Source of the DNA: Luteibaculum oceani
GTDB taxonomy: Bacteria; Bacteroidota; Bacteroidia; Flavobacteriales_D; Luteibaculaceae
Reading direction: 5' to 3'
DNA: 64,000 nt
Assembly (NCBI RefSeq): GCF_007995015.1
Contig: NZ_VORB01000011.1
Location: 57,394 to 121,393 of the forward strand
The stretch's first letter is position 1. Every line of letters begins with the position of its first letter. The notes beneath the pieces were generated by a model. The model was not told where the DNA came from. It saw only the letters and a program-made list of their open reading frames with translations, and did not search any database. The position numbers and the translations under genes are program-made. Shown here in pieces: positions 24,895 through 33,221 of the stretch.

Positions 24895-26139
24895 ATGAAA
24901 AGAAAGTCATTATTACTGGCCACCTGGTCTTTGGGAGTTTTCTTTTCAGGATTTATGACCTCTTGTTCTAAGGAGGATTTAAGTACTGAAAAGCAAACTC
25001 AGTTAGACCAAAGCAAATCCATTCAGAGCAACTCTGAAAACGGAGCGATGATTCCCGATCAATACATTGTTGTATTTGAAGATGGAACCTTCGAGAGTGC
25101 AGCCTTAAGAAAGTCTGCAGTTGAGCAAGAGCAGATGGCTATGGAAATTAGTTCCGATCTGTTTAAGCAAATGGGTGCTAAAAATGTTACTGTTCTCAAC
25201 GCCATGGCAAAGGCGATTGATGCTACGGTTATTCGCAGCTCTAAAGGAGACCTTGAAAAGATTCAAGGGGACCAGCGAGTTAAGTTTATCGAGCCCGATC
25301 GCGTTATTATGTTAGCGCCTCCTCCTGGAAAAGGTAAAGGTGGTGGAGATGACGGAGGATCTTCCTCGCAAAGCACTCCCTATGGTATTACGAGAGTAGG
25401 AGGTGCAGTGGATGCTACGGGTAAAACCGTTTGGATTTTAGATTCTGGAGTGGATTTAGATCATCCAGATTTAAATGTAGACGTTGCACGAAGCAGAACT
25501 TTTATCAGTTCTGGTAAGGATTCGAAAAACGCCGACGATGGAAATGGACACGGTACTCACTGTGCAGGAACTGTTGCTGCCATTGATAACAATATTGGAG
25601 TAGTTGGCGTTGCTGCTAATGCTACGGTTGTAGGTGTTAAGGTCCTGGATTCTAGAGGTAGCGGATCGTACTCTGGTGTTATAGCTGGTGTAAATTATGT
25701 TGCAAGTGCTGCATCTCCGGGTGATGTTGCAAATATGAGTTTGGGCGGTCCAACTTCTCAAGCTTTAGATGATGCAGTAAGAAATGCGGCGTCTCAAGGA
25801 ATATTGTTTGCACTAGCCGCTGGAAACGAATCTAGAGATGCTAACAATAGCTCACCAGCTAGAGTAAATCATCAAAATGTATATACGATTTCAGCAATGA
25901 ATAGCTCGGATGTTTGGGCTAGTTTTTCTAATTACGGCAATCCTCCGGTAGACTATTGTGCCCCTGGAGTTTCAGTGAACTCCACTTGGAAAAATGGAGG
26001 CTACAATACCATTAGTGGTACTTCAATGGCCGCTCCTCACGCCGCGGGTGTATTGCTTATTACAGGAGGAAATCCAACTACATCAGGTTCTGTAATTGGC
26101 GACCCCGATGGTAATGCAGATCCAATTATTTCGCATTAG
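24895..26139 (+). CDS. Subtilisin-like serine protease, lipoprotein, with I9 propeptide
   Basis: This 414-residue S8 family protease has a signal peptide with a lipobox (FMTSC, lipid cysteine about residue 24). An inhibitor I9 propeptide (about 50-135, IPDQYIVVFEDGTF), a glycine-rich linker (GKGKGGGDDGGSSS) and a catalytic domain with D183 (LDSGVDLDHPD), H219 (NGHGTHCAG) and S377 (SGTSMAAPHAAG) follow. It has no T9SS C-terminal sorting domain, so it is anchored in a membrane by lipid, unlike the larger subtilase at 59084. It resembles proteinase K/aqualysin-type enzymes. It ends just before a strong terminator. Upstream lie 229 bp with repeated TTATCC-like motifs but no clear promoter. Confidence 0.93.
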   Translation: MKRKSLLLATWSLGVFFSGFMTSCSKEDLSTEKQTQLDQSKSIQSNSENGAMIPDQYIVVFEDGTFESAALRKSAVEQEQMAMEISSDLFKQMGAKNVTVLNAMAKAIDATVIRSSKGDLEKIQGDQRVKFIEPDRVIMLAPPPGKGKGGGDDGGSSSQSTPYGITRVGGAVDATGKTVWILDSGVDLDHPDLNVDVARSRTFISSGKDSKNADDGNGHGTHCAGTVAAIDNNIGVVGVAANATVVGVKVLDSRGSGSYSGVIAGVNYVASAASPGDVANMSLGGPTSQALDDAVRNAASQGILFALAAGNESRDANNSSPARVNHQNVYTISAMNSSDVWASFSNYGNPPVDYCAPGVSVNSTWKNGGYNTISGTSMAAPHAAGVLLITGGNPTTSGSVIGDPDGNADPIISH

Positions 26140-26161
26140 GAGAAATGATTTGATAATTCAG

Positions 26162-26196
26162 AAACCGCTTAACAACTCCGTTAAGCGGTTTTTTTA
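26162..26196 (+). terminator. Intrinsic terminator after the lipoprotein protease
   Basis: A perfect 12-bp stem (26162-26173 with 26180-26191) with a 6-nt loop is followed by a run of T (to 26196). It ends the protease transcript 22 nt after the stop codon. The asnB fragment starts just 4 nt further on. Confidence 0.88.
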
Positions 26197-26199
26197 TTG

Positions 26200-26393
26200 C
26201 TACATATACGCCCTATACCACAATTGGAAAAGGAGGATGTTCCACACTTTTTGATGTCCAACTCCTCGGTCTTGCAAATATTTGTCCCGCATCGCCAATA
26301 CTTCCCTGGTATTGAATATCTCTTGTTGGTCTAAGGTTTCCTTGTTGATATAATCAATCCATACATATTATCTTTTAACTATTCTTTCATGTA
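26200..26393 (-). pseudogene. Decayed copy of the asnB 3' end
   Basis: Bases 26200-26350 match 27750-27900, the end of asnB, with six mismatches. The match begins exactly at the asnB stop codon. Beyond 26350 the copy has lost about 7-8 bp and drifts away by 26393. It encodes the C terminus of AsnB on the minus strand. It is the left edge of a two-gene island whose right edge is the intact asnB. Confidence 0.88.
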
Positions 26394-26430
26394 ACTTCAA
26401 TTTAATTGAAAATAAATATTAAATATTTCA

Positions 26431-26446
26431 TTTTTTTTTTTTTTTT
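26431..26446. repeat. Poly-T run of 16
   Basis: A homopolymer of 16 T is followed by a 10-bp palindrome (GCTGGCCAGC, about 26453-26462). It lies 50 nt upstream of the small lipoprotein gene. The run is prone to slippage and could alter expression or be a sequencing-length problem. Confidence 0.7.
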
Positions 26447-26497
26447 GCCATCGCTGGCCAGCATGAACCAATTTATTAAACAAACAAAATTTAAATA

Positions 26498-27079
26498 ATG
26501 AAAATTGAAAAGTTAGTTATATGCTTACCGCTATTGATTGTTATCTTATTCTCTTGTGAAAAGTCAAGAAATGAGTTAATTGAAACAACAAAACCAATGG
26601 GGATAGTAAATGGGACTACTCCAATACCTTTTTACGAAGAAGAATTTTCAATTCCTATGGAATTGTCAGCCATGTTGGGATATTCTTCTGAAATCAGATT
26701 GGCATCTGGTGAGAATGAAATCTACTTTAACGGTAATCCTGCGGGTCAGGTTAAATTTAAAATAAACAACACTGAAGACCAGGTTATTTTTGAAGGTGAG
26801 GATGATCCCGTTGCTGAGCACAGAGATGGTTTTGGACTTTGTGTTACTGTATCAATCGGAAGCAGAGCTAAAAGATGCAGAGGAGGAGTTGGTTTTAGGT
26901 GCGAATTTATGAGATGGTGTGGTAAGAAAAAACCTACTAAACCGCTTATCGGTGATCTAGATAGCACCCTTGTAGCAGACAACGGAAGGGATATTGATGA
27001 TGACCGGAGTGTAAATGCAGAGGCTAGAATTGACAACGGTTACTTAATTTTAACGTTTACCGAAAAATTTGATTTCTAA
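26498..27079 (+). CDS. Small lipoprotein with a cysteine-rich core
   Basis: This 193-residue protein has a signal peptide and lipobox (VILFSC, cysteine about residue 20). The mature part is acidic and S/T-rich, with a central cysteine-rich basic patch (LCVTVSIGSRAKRCRGG, then RCEFMRWCGKKK) holding four cysteines that could form disulfides. The C-terminal tail is beta-rich (GYLILTFTEKFDF). No family is recognised. It is the first gene of a two-gene island followed by a TlpA-like redoxin, which could help form or reduce those disulfides. Confidence 0.65.
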   Translation: MKIEKLVICLPLLIVILFSCEKSRNELIETTKPMGIVNGTTPIPFYEEEFSIPMELSAMLGYSSEIRLASGENEIYFNGNPAGQVKFKINNTEDQVIFEGEDDPVAEHRDGFGLCVTVSIGSRAKRCRGGVGFRCEFMRWCGKKKPTKPLIGDLDSTLVADNGRDIDDDRSVNAEARIDNGYLILTFTEKFDF

Positions 27080-27080
27080 G

Positions 27081-27713
27081 GTGGCCGATTTTACGTTTAA
27101 CAGAGTAGTACTTATGGTGCTACTCTTTTTTTTATTTGTCTTCACAGGATGTTCTCTGTTTTTAATAAATCCCAGATATTCTGATTTGCCGTTAGATTAC
27201 AGAGACCAAATTAAACCAGTTAAATTTAATTTTTCTTTACCTGAAAAAATACCTGCAAATTTTCTTGATTCCAACGTCGTTTACACTATTAATAAGGATG
27301 GTTTAATCAGATTATCACGATATTTTGGAAAAAAAATTATTGTTGTTAAAACGGCGACTTTTTGTAAACCGTGTAAGGAAAAATTGCCAGAAATCTTGGA
27401 ATACAAGAAGGAGATTGAAAAAAAGGGATTGGTCTTATTTGTTTCACCTGAAAATTATATGGAGCGTTACAGACTAAGGGAAATTTTTAACGAGCGAGGT
27501 TACAACGGACCTTTGTTTTTTGTTGATATAGATGAATATGGAGATATAAGAACAAATAAAAAATTATTGAATTTCGATAAAGATTTTTTCCCGAATTTTA
27601 TGGACGAATTTCTTTTAACAATTGGTTTTCCTAGCTATATAGTTATTGATCCCGACGGTGAAATTATGCAAGAACCTAATATTGTTTGGGATGATTTAAT
27701 AAGTTCCATGTAG
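27081..27713 (+). CDS. TlpA/redoxin-like thiol-disulfide protein, lipoprotein
   Basis: The frame is open from a TTG at 27069. I prefer the GTG at 27081, one base after the upstream stop; an ATG at 27114 is the other choice. The signal peptide ends in a lipobox (FVFTGC). The body holds a thioredoxin-like fold with the CxxC active site FCKPCKEKLPE (Cys codons at 27363 and 27372) and the cis-Pro region GFPSYIVIDPDG. The AhpC/TlpA-type layout fits a periplasmic or outer-membrane thiol oxidoreductase. Together with the neighbour it forms an island between asnB copies and is probably acquired cargo. Confidence 0.78.
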   Translation: MADFTFNRVVLMVLLFFLFVFTGCSLFLINPRYSDLPLDYRDQIKPVKFNFSLPEKIPANFLDSNVVYTINKDGLIRLSRYFGKKIIVVKTATFCKPCKEKLPEILEYKKEIEKKGLVLFVSPENYMERYRLREIFNERGYNGPLFFVDIDEYGDIRTNKKLLNFDKDFFPNFMDEFLLTIGFPSYIVIDPDGEIMQEPNIVWDDLISSM

Positions 27714-27749
27714 TTTATTATTTAGGTCTATATTGGAGATTTTCCTACA

Positions 27750-29642
27750 CTACATATACGCCTTATACCATAATTGGAAAAGGAGGATGTTCCACACTTT
27801 TTGATGTCCAACTCCTCGGTCTTGCAAATATTTATCTCGCATCGCCAATACTTCCTTGGTATTGAATATCTCTTGTTGGTCTAAAGTTTCCTTGTTGATA
27901 TAATCCATCATCAATCCACGCATGTCATCCTTAAACCATTCTTTTAAGGGGGCAATAAATGGTTTTTTCGGGCGGTCCATTAATGCAGGGTCTATATATC
28001 GGTGGGTTACATGTTTTAACATAGACTTGGTGTACCCCGACCTGATTTTGTAATGCGAAGGTAGTCGCGCGGCAAACTCAATAATTTCCTGGTCTAAAAA
28101 GGGCTCTCGTCCCTCTAATCCCACCGACATGGAAGCCCGATCTATTTTAACCATGTTATTATCCATTAAAAATGTCTTGTAATCTATGGCTAACAACTTG
28201 TTTAAATAGTCGTTGTGAGGGGCTAGTTTCCCTTCGATATCGAAAAATGTTGTAGGGGAATCAAAGGGTACATTGAGGATTTTTTTAACCTCCTCATCGG
28301 TTATGTAATAGGAAATATTCTTTAAGGCAACAAAGGGGCTATGCGACATCCAAATGTTTATCATCTTCTCATAACGAGAGGAAAAATTATGGGTATTCCG
28401 CAAAATGGGAAGGGATTCTGGATCTATTAGGGACATGGCTTTTCCCAATACCGTTTGTAGCAAGTGAGGATAGCGCTGGGTGAAATCTAAAGCCTGTTTA
28501 AATTTATTGTAACCACCAAAAATTTCGTCGCCCCCATCTCCACTCAATGCAACCTTTACTTCTTGTTTGGCAAATTTAGATACCAACATAGTTGGCACTA
28601 CGGAATTATCTGCAAACGGTTCGTCGTATACCTGAGGTATTTTATGAAAAATGTCGGAGGCGTTTTCTGGAGTGCAAGTGAGTGTATAGTGCTCACTTCC
28701 AATGTGTTTAGCTATTTTCTCTGCATCCTTAGCCTCGTCGAAATCTACTTCGTTAAATCCAACCGTAAAGGTTTTAATTGGACTACTTGTTTGATCTTGA
28801 ATAATGGATGCAACCGCGGCAGAATCGTAGCCTCCACTTAAAAAGACTCCTACAGGAACATCGGCAACCATGCGGTACATGAAATTTTTGCGCAATAGCC
28901 TTTCTAGTTCATCAACGGCTTCTGCGTAAGATAAATCGAGTGGCGGTGCATTGTAGGCATCTACAACATCCCAATATTTCTTTTCTACTATGCTTTGCTT
29001 ATTGAGATTTATCTCGAGTATATGCCCGGGTTTTACTTTTTGGGTGTGCTTAAAAATGCAGTAGGGAGTAGGGATGTAGCTTAATTTTAAGAAAAGTGAT
29101 AGCGCGGTGTGGTCCAGTTCCTTCTCAAAAACCGGACTTTCATGAAAACATTTTAGTTCGCTCCCAAAAAGGATGTGCTGCCCCTTGTGATAAACAAACA
29201 ATGGTTTTACTCCAACGCGATCCCTAACCACATACACCTTTTCCTTGCGCTCGTCGTACAATGCAAAGGCAAACATTCCCTTAAACTTAGTAAGGCAAGA
29301 CATGCCCCATTCTCGGTAGGCTTCAATTATTACTTCTGTATCGGTTCTCGATTTAAATTTTGCTCCGTAAGACTCTAATTCCGTTTTAATTTCATTGAAA
29401 TTGTATATCTCCCCGTTAAAAACAATGGAGATACCATTTTTTTCCATGGGCTGAATTCCCTCGGCACTTAAATCCAAAATGGAAAGTCTTCGGTGTCCCA
29501 AACCTATGTGGGCATTAGGATGGAGGTGAACAGTTCTGCCCTCGGCATCTGGACCTCTATGGGTAAGGGCGTCGCACATGGGTTTAAGATGGTCTTCGCC
29601 CAGTGTTTTAGAAAAATCAATATATCCAGCTATTCCGCACAT
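27750..29642 (-). CDS. asnB: Asparagine synthase (glutamine-hydrolysing)
   Basis: This 630-residue protein starts MCGIAGYIDF, with the nucleophile Cys2 of the class II glutaminase domain (about 1-210). The synthetase domain follows with the PP-loop FLSGGYDSAAVAS, then GDGGDEIFGGYNKF, and a normal family length. It makes Asn from Asp, or in polysaccharide loci a carboxamide on another substrate. It overlaps the upstream GT2 gene by 1 nt (TAATG). The neighbour suggests surface-glycan modification; ordinary Asn synthesis is equally possible. Its last 200 bp are duplicated at 26200-26393. Confidence 0.95.
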   Translation of the reverse strand: MCGIAGYIDFSKTLGEDHLKPMCDALTHRGPDAEGRTVHLHPNAHIGLGHRRLSILDLSAEGIQPMEKNGISIVFNGEIYNFNEIKTELESYGAKFKSRTDTEVIIEAYREWGMSCLTKFKGMFAFALYDERKEKVYVVRDRVGVKPLFVYHKGQHILFGSELKCFHESPVFEKELDHTALSLFLKLSYIPTPYCIFKHTQKVKPGHILEINLNKQSIVEKKYWDVVDAYNAPPLDLSYAEAVDELERLLRKNFMYRMVADVPVGVFLSGGYDSAAVASIIQDQTSSPIKTFTVGFNEVDFDEAKDAEKIAKHIGSEHYTLTCTPENASDIFHKIPQVYDEPFADNSVVPTMLVSKFAKQEVKVALSGDGGDEIFGGYNKFKQALDFTQRYPHLLQTVLGKAMSLIDPESLPILRNTHNFSSRYEKMINIWMSHSPFVALKNISYYITDEEVKKILNVPFDSPTTFFDIEGKLAPHNDYLNKLLAIDYKTFLMDNNMVKIDRASMSVGLEGREPFLDQEIIEFAARLPSHYKIRSGYTKSMLKHVTHRYIDPALMDRPKKPFIAPLKEWFKDDMRGLMMDYINKETLDQQEIFNTKEVLAMRDKYLQDRGVGHQKVWNILLFQLWYKAYM

Positions 29643-30535
29643 TAAATGGTAGATTTTGAATTAATGTGCCAGTATATTCCCTTCAAGTAGGCCTTTAAAT
29701 GGTCTATTTCTCCTTTCACTAGAAAACGAAAAAAGTTTGTGGGTATGGATATAAATATCAAAAACAGGAGAAAGGGAAAGTTAGAGGGGTAGGGAAAGTT
29801 TCGGTTCATAAACAATATACGGTTTCTATTCAGGTAATAGGTTTTAAGGGGATTAAGTTTTCCAACCGAGGCTGATTCTTTATGGTAAATAAGCGCGTCG
29901 CGTTGGCAATATATTTGGTATCCAGCTTTTCTTATTCGCTCGCACCAGTCCATCTCCTCATAGTATAAAAAGAAGGCCTCGTGCATGGTGCCAACAGTTT
30001 CTATTACCTTTTTTGGTATTAGCATTCCCGCACCGTGTGCGTAATGAGTTTCAATTAATCCTTTCACCCCGTTATCAATTTCTCTGTTGTGCAAGGCTGT
30101 ATTTCGGGCGGTTATTCTGTTTATCTGCGTGCAACCGGCAAACTCTATCAAATTTTGTTGGTGGTAATAATGAAACTTGGGGCTTAATGCCCCCAGATTT
30201 TCAATTTCTTCTGCCGTATCATGGAGGATTTCCAAACAATCGGGAGTAAGAATGGTGTCATTGTTTACGAAAAACAGATAGGGAGCAGAACACTTAGGTA
30301 CTGCCACGTTGTTTCCTCCTGCAAAACCCTTGTTCTCGCTCAGCGCAATAAGTTGAATTCTATCATCTTGGATTTCCCCAATTCGGCATGGGCTTCTGTG
30401 GGATGCATTATCTACCACAAATAACTCCCAATCACGGAGCGTGCTTTTTTGGAGGGATGCTATAAACTCCAAGCTATCTTCTTCACCATTATAATTAACG
30501 GTAATCAGCGATATTTTAGGCGACGTATGGGGCAT
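29642..30535 (-). CDS. Glycosyltransferase family 2
   Basis: This 297-residue GT-A protein starts ISLITVNYNGEEDSLEF and has the nucleotide-binding DNAS after the second strand and a DxD-like NND in LFFVNNDTILTPDC. Later features are GAGMLIPKKVIE and YYEEMDWCERIRKAG, the acceptor/catalytic region of rhamnosyl- and related transferases. A hydrophobic tail segment (FPFLLFLIFISIPTNFF) suggests membrane association. It probably adds a sugar to a lipid-linked glycan. A weak promoter (TTG, 19 bp, TAGTTTG) lies upstream. It is co-translated with asnB. Confidence 0.88.
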   Translation of the reverse strand: MPHTSPKISLITVNYNGEEDSLEFIASLQKSTLRDWELFVVDNASHRSPCRIGEIQDDRIQLIALSENKGFAGGNNVAVPKCSAPYLFFVNNDTILTPDCLEILHDTAEEIENLGALSPKFHYYHQQNLIEFAGCTQINRITARNTALHNREIDNGVKGLIETHYAHGAGMLIPKKVIETVGTMHEAFFLYYEEMDWCERIRKAGYQIYCQRDALIYHKESASVGKLNPLKTYYLNRNRILFMNRNFPYPSNFPFLLFLIFISIPTNFFRFLVKGEIDHLKAYLKGIYWHINSKSTI

Positions 30536-30678
30536 GGTCTTGGGTCTGCAAACTACGAACTAGCAGATTATTTCCAATTGATGGATTTAATAAAATCATT
30601 CTGACTTTGCTCATTAAATTGTTCAAGCCTAAAACCCCAACCACGTGGATATTTCGTTTCTTGCGGAAAAATAAAAAG

Positions 30679-31296
30679 ATGTTTTTGGTATTAATTGCCG
30701 TTATAGCTGTCGTTTCTTTTTTAGCCTTACGCAAGCCCGAGCTTATTCATAAGTTAAGTTTCTCTCCCTATTACATCGTTGAAAACCAGCAGTGGTACCG
30801 TTTTTTAAGTCATGTTTTGGTACATAGATCTATAGGACATTTGTTGATTAATCTTTTTGTGTTCTACACCTTTGGAAAATATGTATTGAGCATGTTTTTA
30901 GGTTTAAAGGGGGCTATTGGGGAACTATGGTTCTACTTGCTTCTAATAGGCGCGGCCATTTTTTCATCGGTAAAAGGGTTTGCAAAACATAGAGATAATC
31001 CCTCTTACCATGCGGTAGGAGCGAGTGGAGTTGTGAGTGCAGTCCTTTTTTCCTTTGTCTTGTTCCAGCCATTAAACAGCATCTATCTTTTCTTTATTCC
31101 CATTCCTATCCCAGCTTTTATTTTTGGAGGGCTTTATCTGGCCTACGAGTATTTTATGGACAAGCGAGAAGGTGGAAGAATTGCACATGACGCCCATTTC
31201 TATGGGGCTATATTCGGTATCCTTTTTACCATTTTCCTGGATTTTAGGATTCTCCCACAGTTTTTTAAATCTATTTCGGAATATATAGCTAGTTAA
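30679..31296 (+). CDS. Rhomboid-family intramembrane serine protease
   Basis: From the ATG at 30679 it has 205 residues. The open frame extends upstream to a TTG at 30607 without conservation. It has six or so membrane helices. The catalytic pair is Ser in HAVGASGVVSAVLF (GASG motif) and His in AHDAHFYGAIFG, and the HxxxN-like HLLINLFVFY is the oxyanion/L1 motif. It cleaves membrane-tethered proteins within the bilayer. The next gene (GmhB-like) starts 1 nt after its stop. Substrate unknown. Confidence 0.88.
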   Translation: MFLVLIAVIAVVSFLALRKPELIHKLSFSPYYIVENQQWYRFLSHVLVHRSIGHLLINLFVFYTFGKYVLSMFLGLKGAIGELWFYLLLIGAAIFSSVKGFAKHRDNPSYHAVGASGVVSAVLFSFVLFQPLNSIYLFFIPIPIPAFIFGGLYLAYEYFMDKREGGRIAHDAHFYGAIFGILFTIFLDFRILPQFFKSISEYIAS

Positions 31297-31297
31297 A

Positions 31298-31786
31298 ATG
31301 GGGAAATTCGTTCTATTAGATAGAGATGGAGTAATTAACCAGGAAAGGGGGAAACATACATTTTTACCCAGCGATTTTAAATGGGTAGATGGTTTCTGGG
31401 AAGGCATGCAGCAACTTGCTCAGCAAGGGTTTCAATTTGTTGTGATTACGAATCAAAGTGGAATTGCAAAAGGACTTTACCAGAAAAAAGATGTGCTAAC
31501 CCTCAACAATTTAATCTTTGAAAAAGCTGCTAGCCTGGGAATAAAAATTGAGGAAATCTTCTATTGCCCTCATCATCCTGACTTTTCGAAGTGCTTATGC
31601 CGTAAGCCCGGAGATTTGCTTTTTGAAAAGGCCATTGCCAAATTCAATATCCAAACAGAAATCAGCTGGATGATAGGCGATAAGGAAAGAGATATAATTC
31701 CTGCTAAAAAGCATGGGATAAAAGGCATTTTGATAGAAGCGAACACTAACTTTGTAAAAAATATCCAACCCATACTTCATGGATAA
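31298..31786 (+). CDS. gmhB: HAD phosphatase, GmhB-like (heptose-bisphosphate phosphatase)
   Basis: This 162-residue HAD enzyme has motif I LLDRDGVIN, motif II VVITNQSGIAKG, zinc-binding CPHHPDFSKCLCRKP and motif IV WMIGDKERDI. The zinc loop and size fit D-glycero-D-manno-heptose 1,7-bisphosphate 7-phosphatase, which makes LPS-core heptose. The related histidinol-phosphate phosphatase is the main alternative. It overlaps the aminotransferase gene downstream by 8 nt. Confidence 0.85.
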   Translation: MGKFVLLDRDGVINQERGKHTFLPSDFKWVDGFWEGMQQLAQQGFQFVVITNQSGIAKGLYQKKDVLTLNNLIFEKAASLGIKIEEIFYCPHHPDFSKCLCRKPGDLLFEKAIAKFNIQTEISWMIGDKERDIIPAKKHGIKGILIEANTNFVKNIQPILHG

Positions 31787-32669
31787 ACCAGCGGAACAAT
31801 ACCTTGTATTTAACGGAAATTATTTACTGCAATCCAATGCTGTAATTAAGTCGGATAATCGTGCTTTTCTCTATGGTGACGGTCTTTTTGAATCGTTTAG
31901 AGTGATTAAAAAAAAGGCATGGGATATCGACGTTCATTTTAACCGCTTGTTTTATGGTCTAGAGAAATTAAAAATCGAAACGGCTTCTTATTTCAACGTC
32001 GAACGTATTGTTCAGCACATTGATCAGCTAATAGAAAAGAACGACATTTATAGTGATGCTCGCGTTCGTTTGGCAGTTTTTCGAAATCCTGGCCTAGGAT
32101 ATACCCCAGAGGACAATCAATTAAGCTATTTACTTACCGTTGAAAATACTCCAGGTGAAGGATTTTCACTAAATCCCCAGGGATTGGCAGTAGACACCTA
32201 TCACGATTTCAAGAAACAAATAAACGCGCTGTCGGGTCTTAAGCTCATTAACAGTCAGCTTTATGTTTTATCTGGAATTGACGCCAGAGAGAGGGGACTG
32301 GATGAATCGTTGATTTTGAATGAAAAGGGCAATATTGTGGAAAGTACTAGTAGTAATATTTTTACGGTAAGTGGAAATGTTATTTACACCCCAGCATTAA
32401 ACGAAGGTTGCGTAGCAGGAACCATGAGGATGCACGTGATAAACGCGGCGATTGATTTAGGATTTAAGGTTTTTGAATGCGGTTTAACCCACCAAAGGCT
32501 AATGAATGCTGATGAGGTCTTTTTAACCAATGGCGTTAAAGGGATACAATGGGTTAATCGATATAAAAGCAAGCGCTATTTTCACAAGGTTGCCGATCAG
32601 CTTCTTGAGGCTTTGAACCAGCAGGTGGAGGAGCGAATTAGTTTAGAGAAGGATCCTCAGGAAAGTTAG
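31779..32669 (+). CDS. pabC: Class IV aminotransferase, PabC/IlvE-like
   Basis: This 296-residue fold-type IV PLP enzyme has an N-terminal conserved stretch (AFLYGDGLFESFRV), the PLP lysine in LSGLKLINSQLYVLS, LNEKGNIVESTSSNIF and the terminal EGCVAGTMR. The first motif (GDGLFES) matches 4-amino-4-deoxychorismate lyases, which make p-aminobenzoate for folate, better than branched-chain aminotransferases, but the family cannot be settled from sequence. The 3' end overlaps the convergent YqgE gene by 32 nt, an unusually long overlap. Confidence 0.82.
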   Translation: MDKPAEQYLVFNGNYLLQSNAVIKSDNRAFLYGDGLFESFRVIKKKAWDIDVHFNRLFYGLEKLKIETASYFNVERIVQHIDQLIEKNDIYSDARVRLAVFRNPGLGYTPEDNQLSYLLTVENTPGEGFSLNPQGLAVDTYHDFKKQINALSGLKLINSQLYVLSGIDARERGLDESLILNEKGNIVESTSSNIFTVSGNVIYTPALNEGCVAGTMRMHVINAAIDLGFKVFECGLTHQRLMNADEVFLTNGVKGIQWVNRYKSKRYFHKVADQLLEALNQQVEERISLEKDPQES

Positions 32670-33219
32670 CAAGAAAGCCAAAGTCGTCACCCAGATCTTT
32701 TAGGGCTTTTTCCCATAAATTTTTATCCGAAGATTCCATTACGGCTTTTGACGATGTTTCGGCAACTAGCCAAGATTTTTCATCCAGTTCATGCTGGAGT
32801 TGGTCTTTGGCCCACCCCGAATATCCAATAAAAAAACGCACGTCTTTTTTGGTCATTATTCCAAGATTTAGCAGCTCTTTTACTTTCTCAAAGTCACCTC
32901 CGAGGTAAACATTATCAAAAACATGCAGGGAATCCTCAATTACATCACCCTGGGTATGTAGGTAGAATAAGCTGGAGGGTTCTACTGGGCCTCCCATTCC
33001 AACTCTACCGCCAAAAGCAGGGAAATTGGTAATTACTTCGTTTATTTCCACATCCAAAAAACGGTTTAATACCAGCCCAAAGCTACCTTCAGCAAGCGAG
33101 TGTCTGCATAGCAAAACCACACTTCTCTTAAAGAATGGATCCTCTAAAAAGGGTTCGGAGATTAAAATTTTACCGGCGCCCGGAGCAATATTGGTATCTA
33201 GTTTTATTTCTATGTCCAT
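32638..33219 (-). CDS. yqgE: YqgE/AlgH family protein
   Basis: From the ATG at 33219 it has 193 residues, the normal length. It shows the conserved GKILISEPFLEDPFFKRSVVLLCRH at the N terminus, then SFGLVLNRF and GYSGWAKDQLQHELDEKSWL. These are the signatures of the UPF0301/YqgE family, which has no established molecular role. The longer frame (to 33243) overlaps the end of miaE. It starts 2 nt after the miaE stop, so the two are coupled. Confidence 0.92.
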   Translation of the reverse strand: MDIEIKLDTNIAPGAGKILISEPFLEDPFFKRSVVLLCRHSLAEGSFGLVLNRFLDVEINEVITNFPAFGGRVGMGGPVEPSSLFYLHTQGDVIEDSLHVFDNVYLGGDFEKVKELLNLGIMTKKDVRFFIGYSGWAKDQLQHELDEKSWLVAETSSKAVMESSDKNLWEKALKDLGDDFGFLANFPEDPSLN

Positions 33220-33221
33220 AA

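Noticed and set aside
27750..27948. Whether the 3' end of asnB itself is an insertion site for an integrase
   Set aside because: No integrase gene or core repeat is visible around this end, so I only report the duplication.
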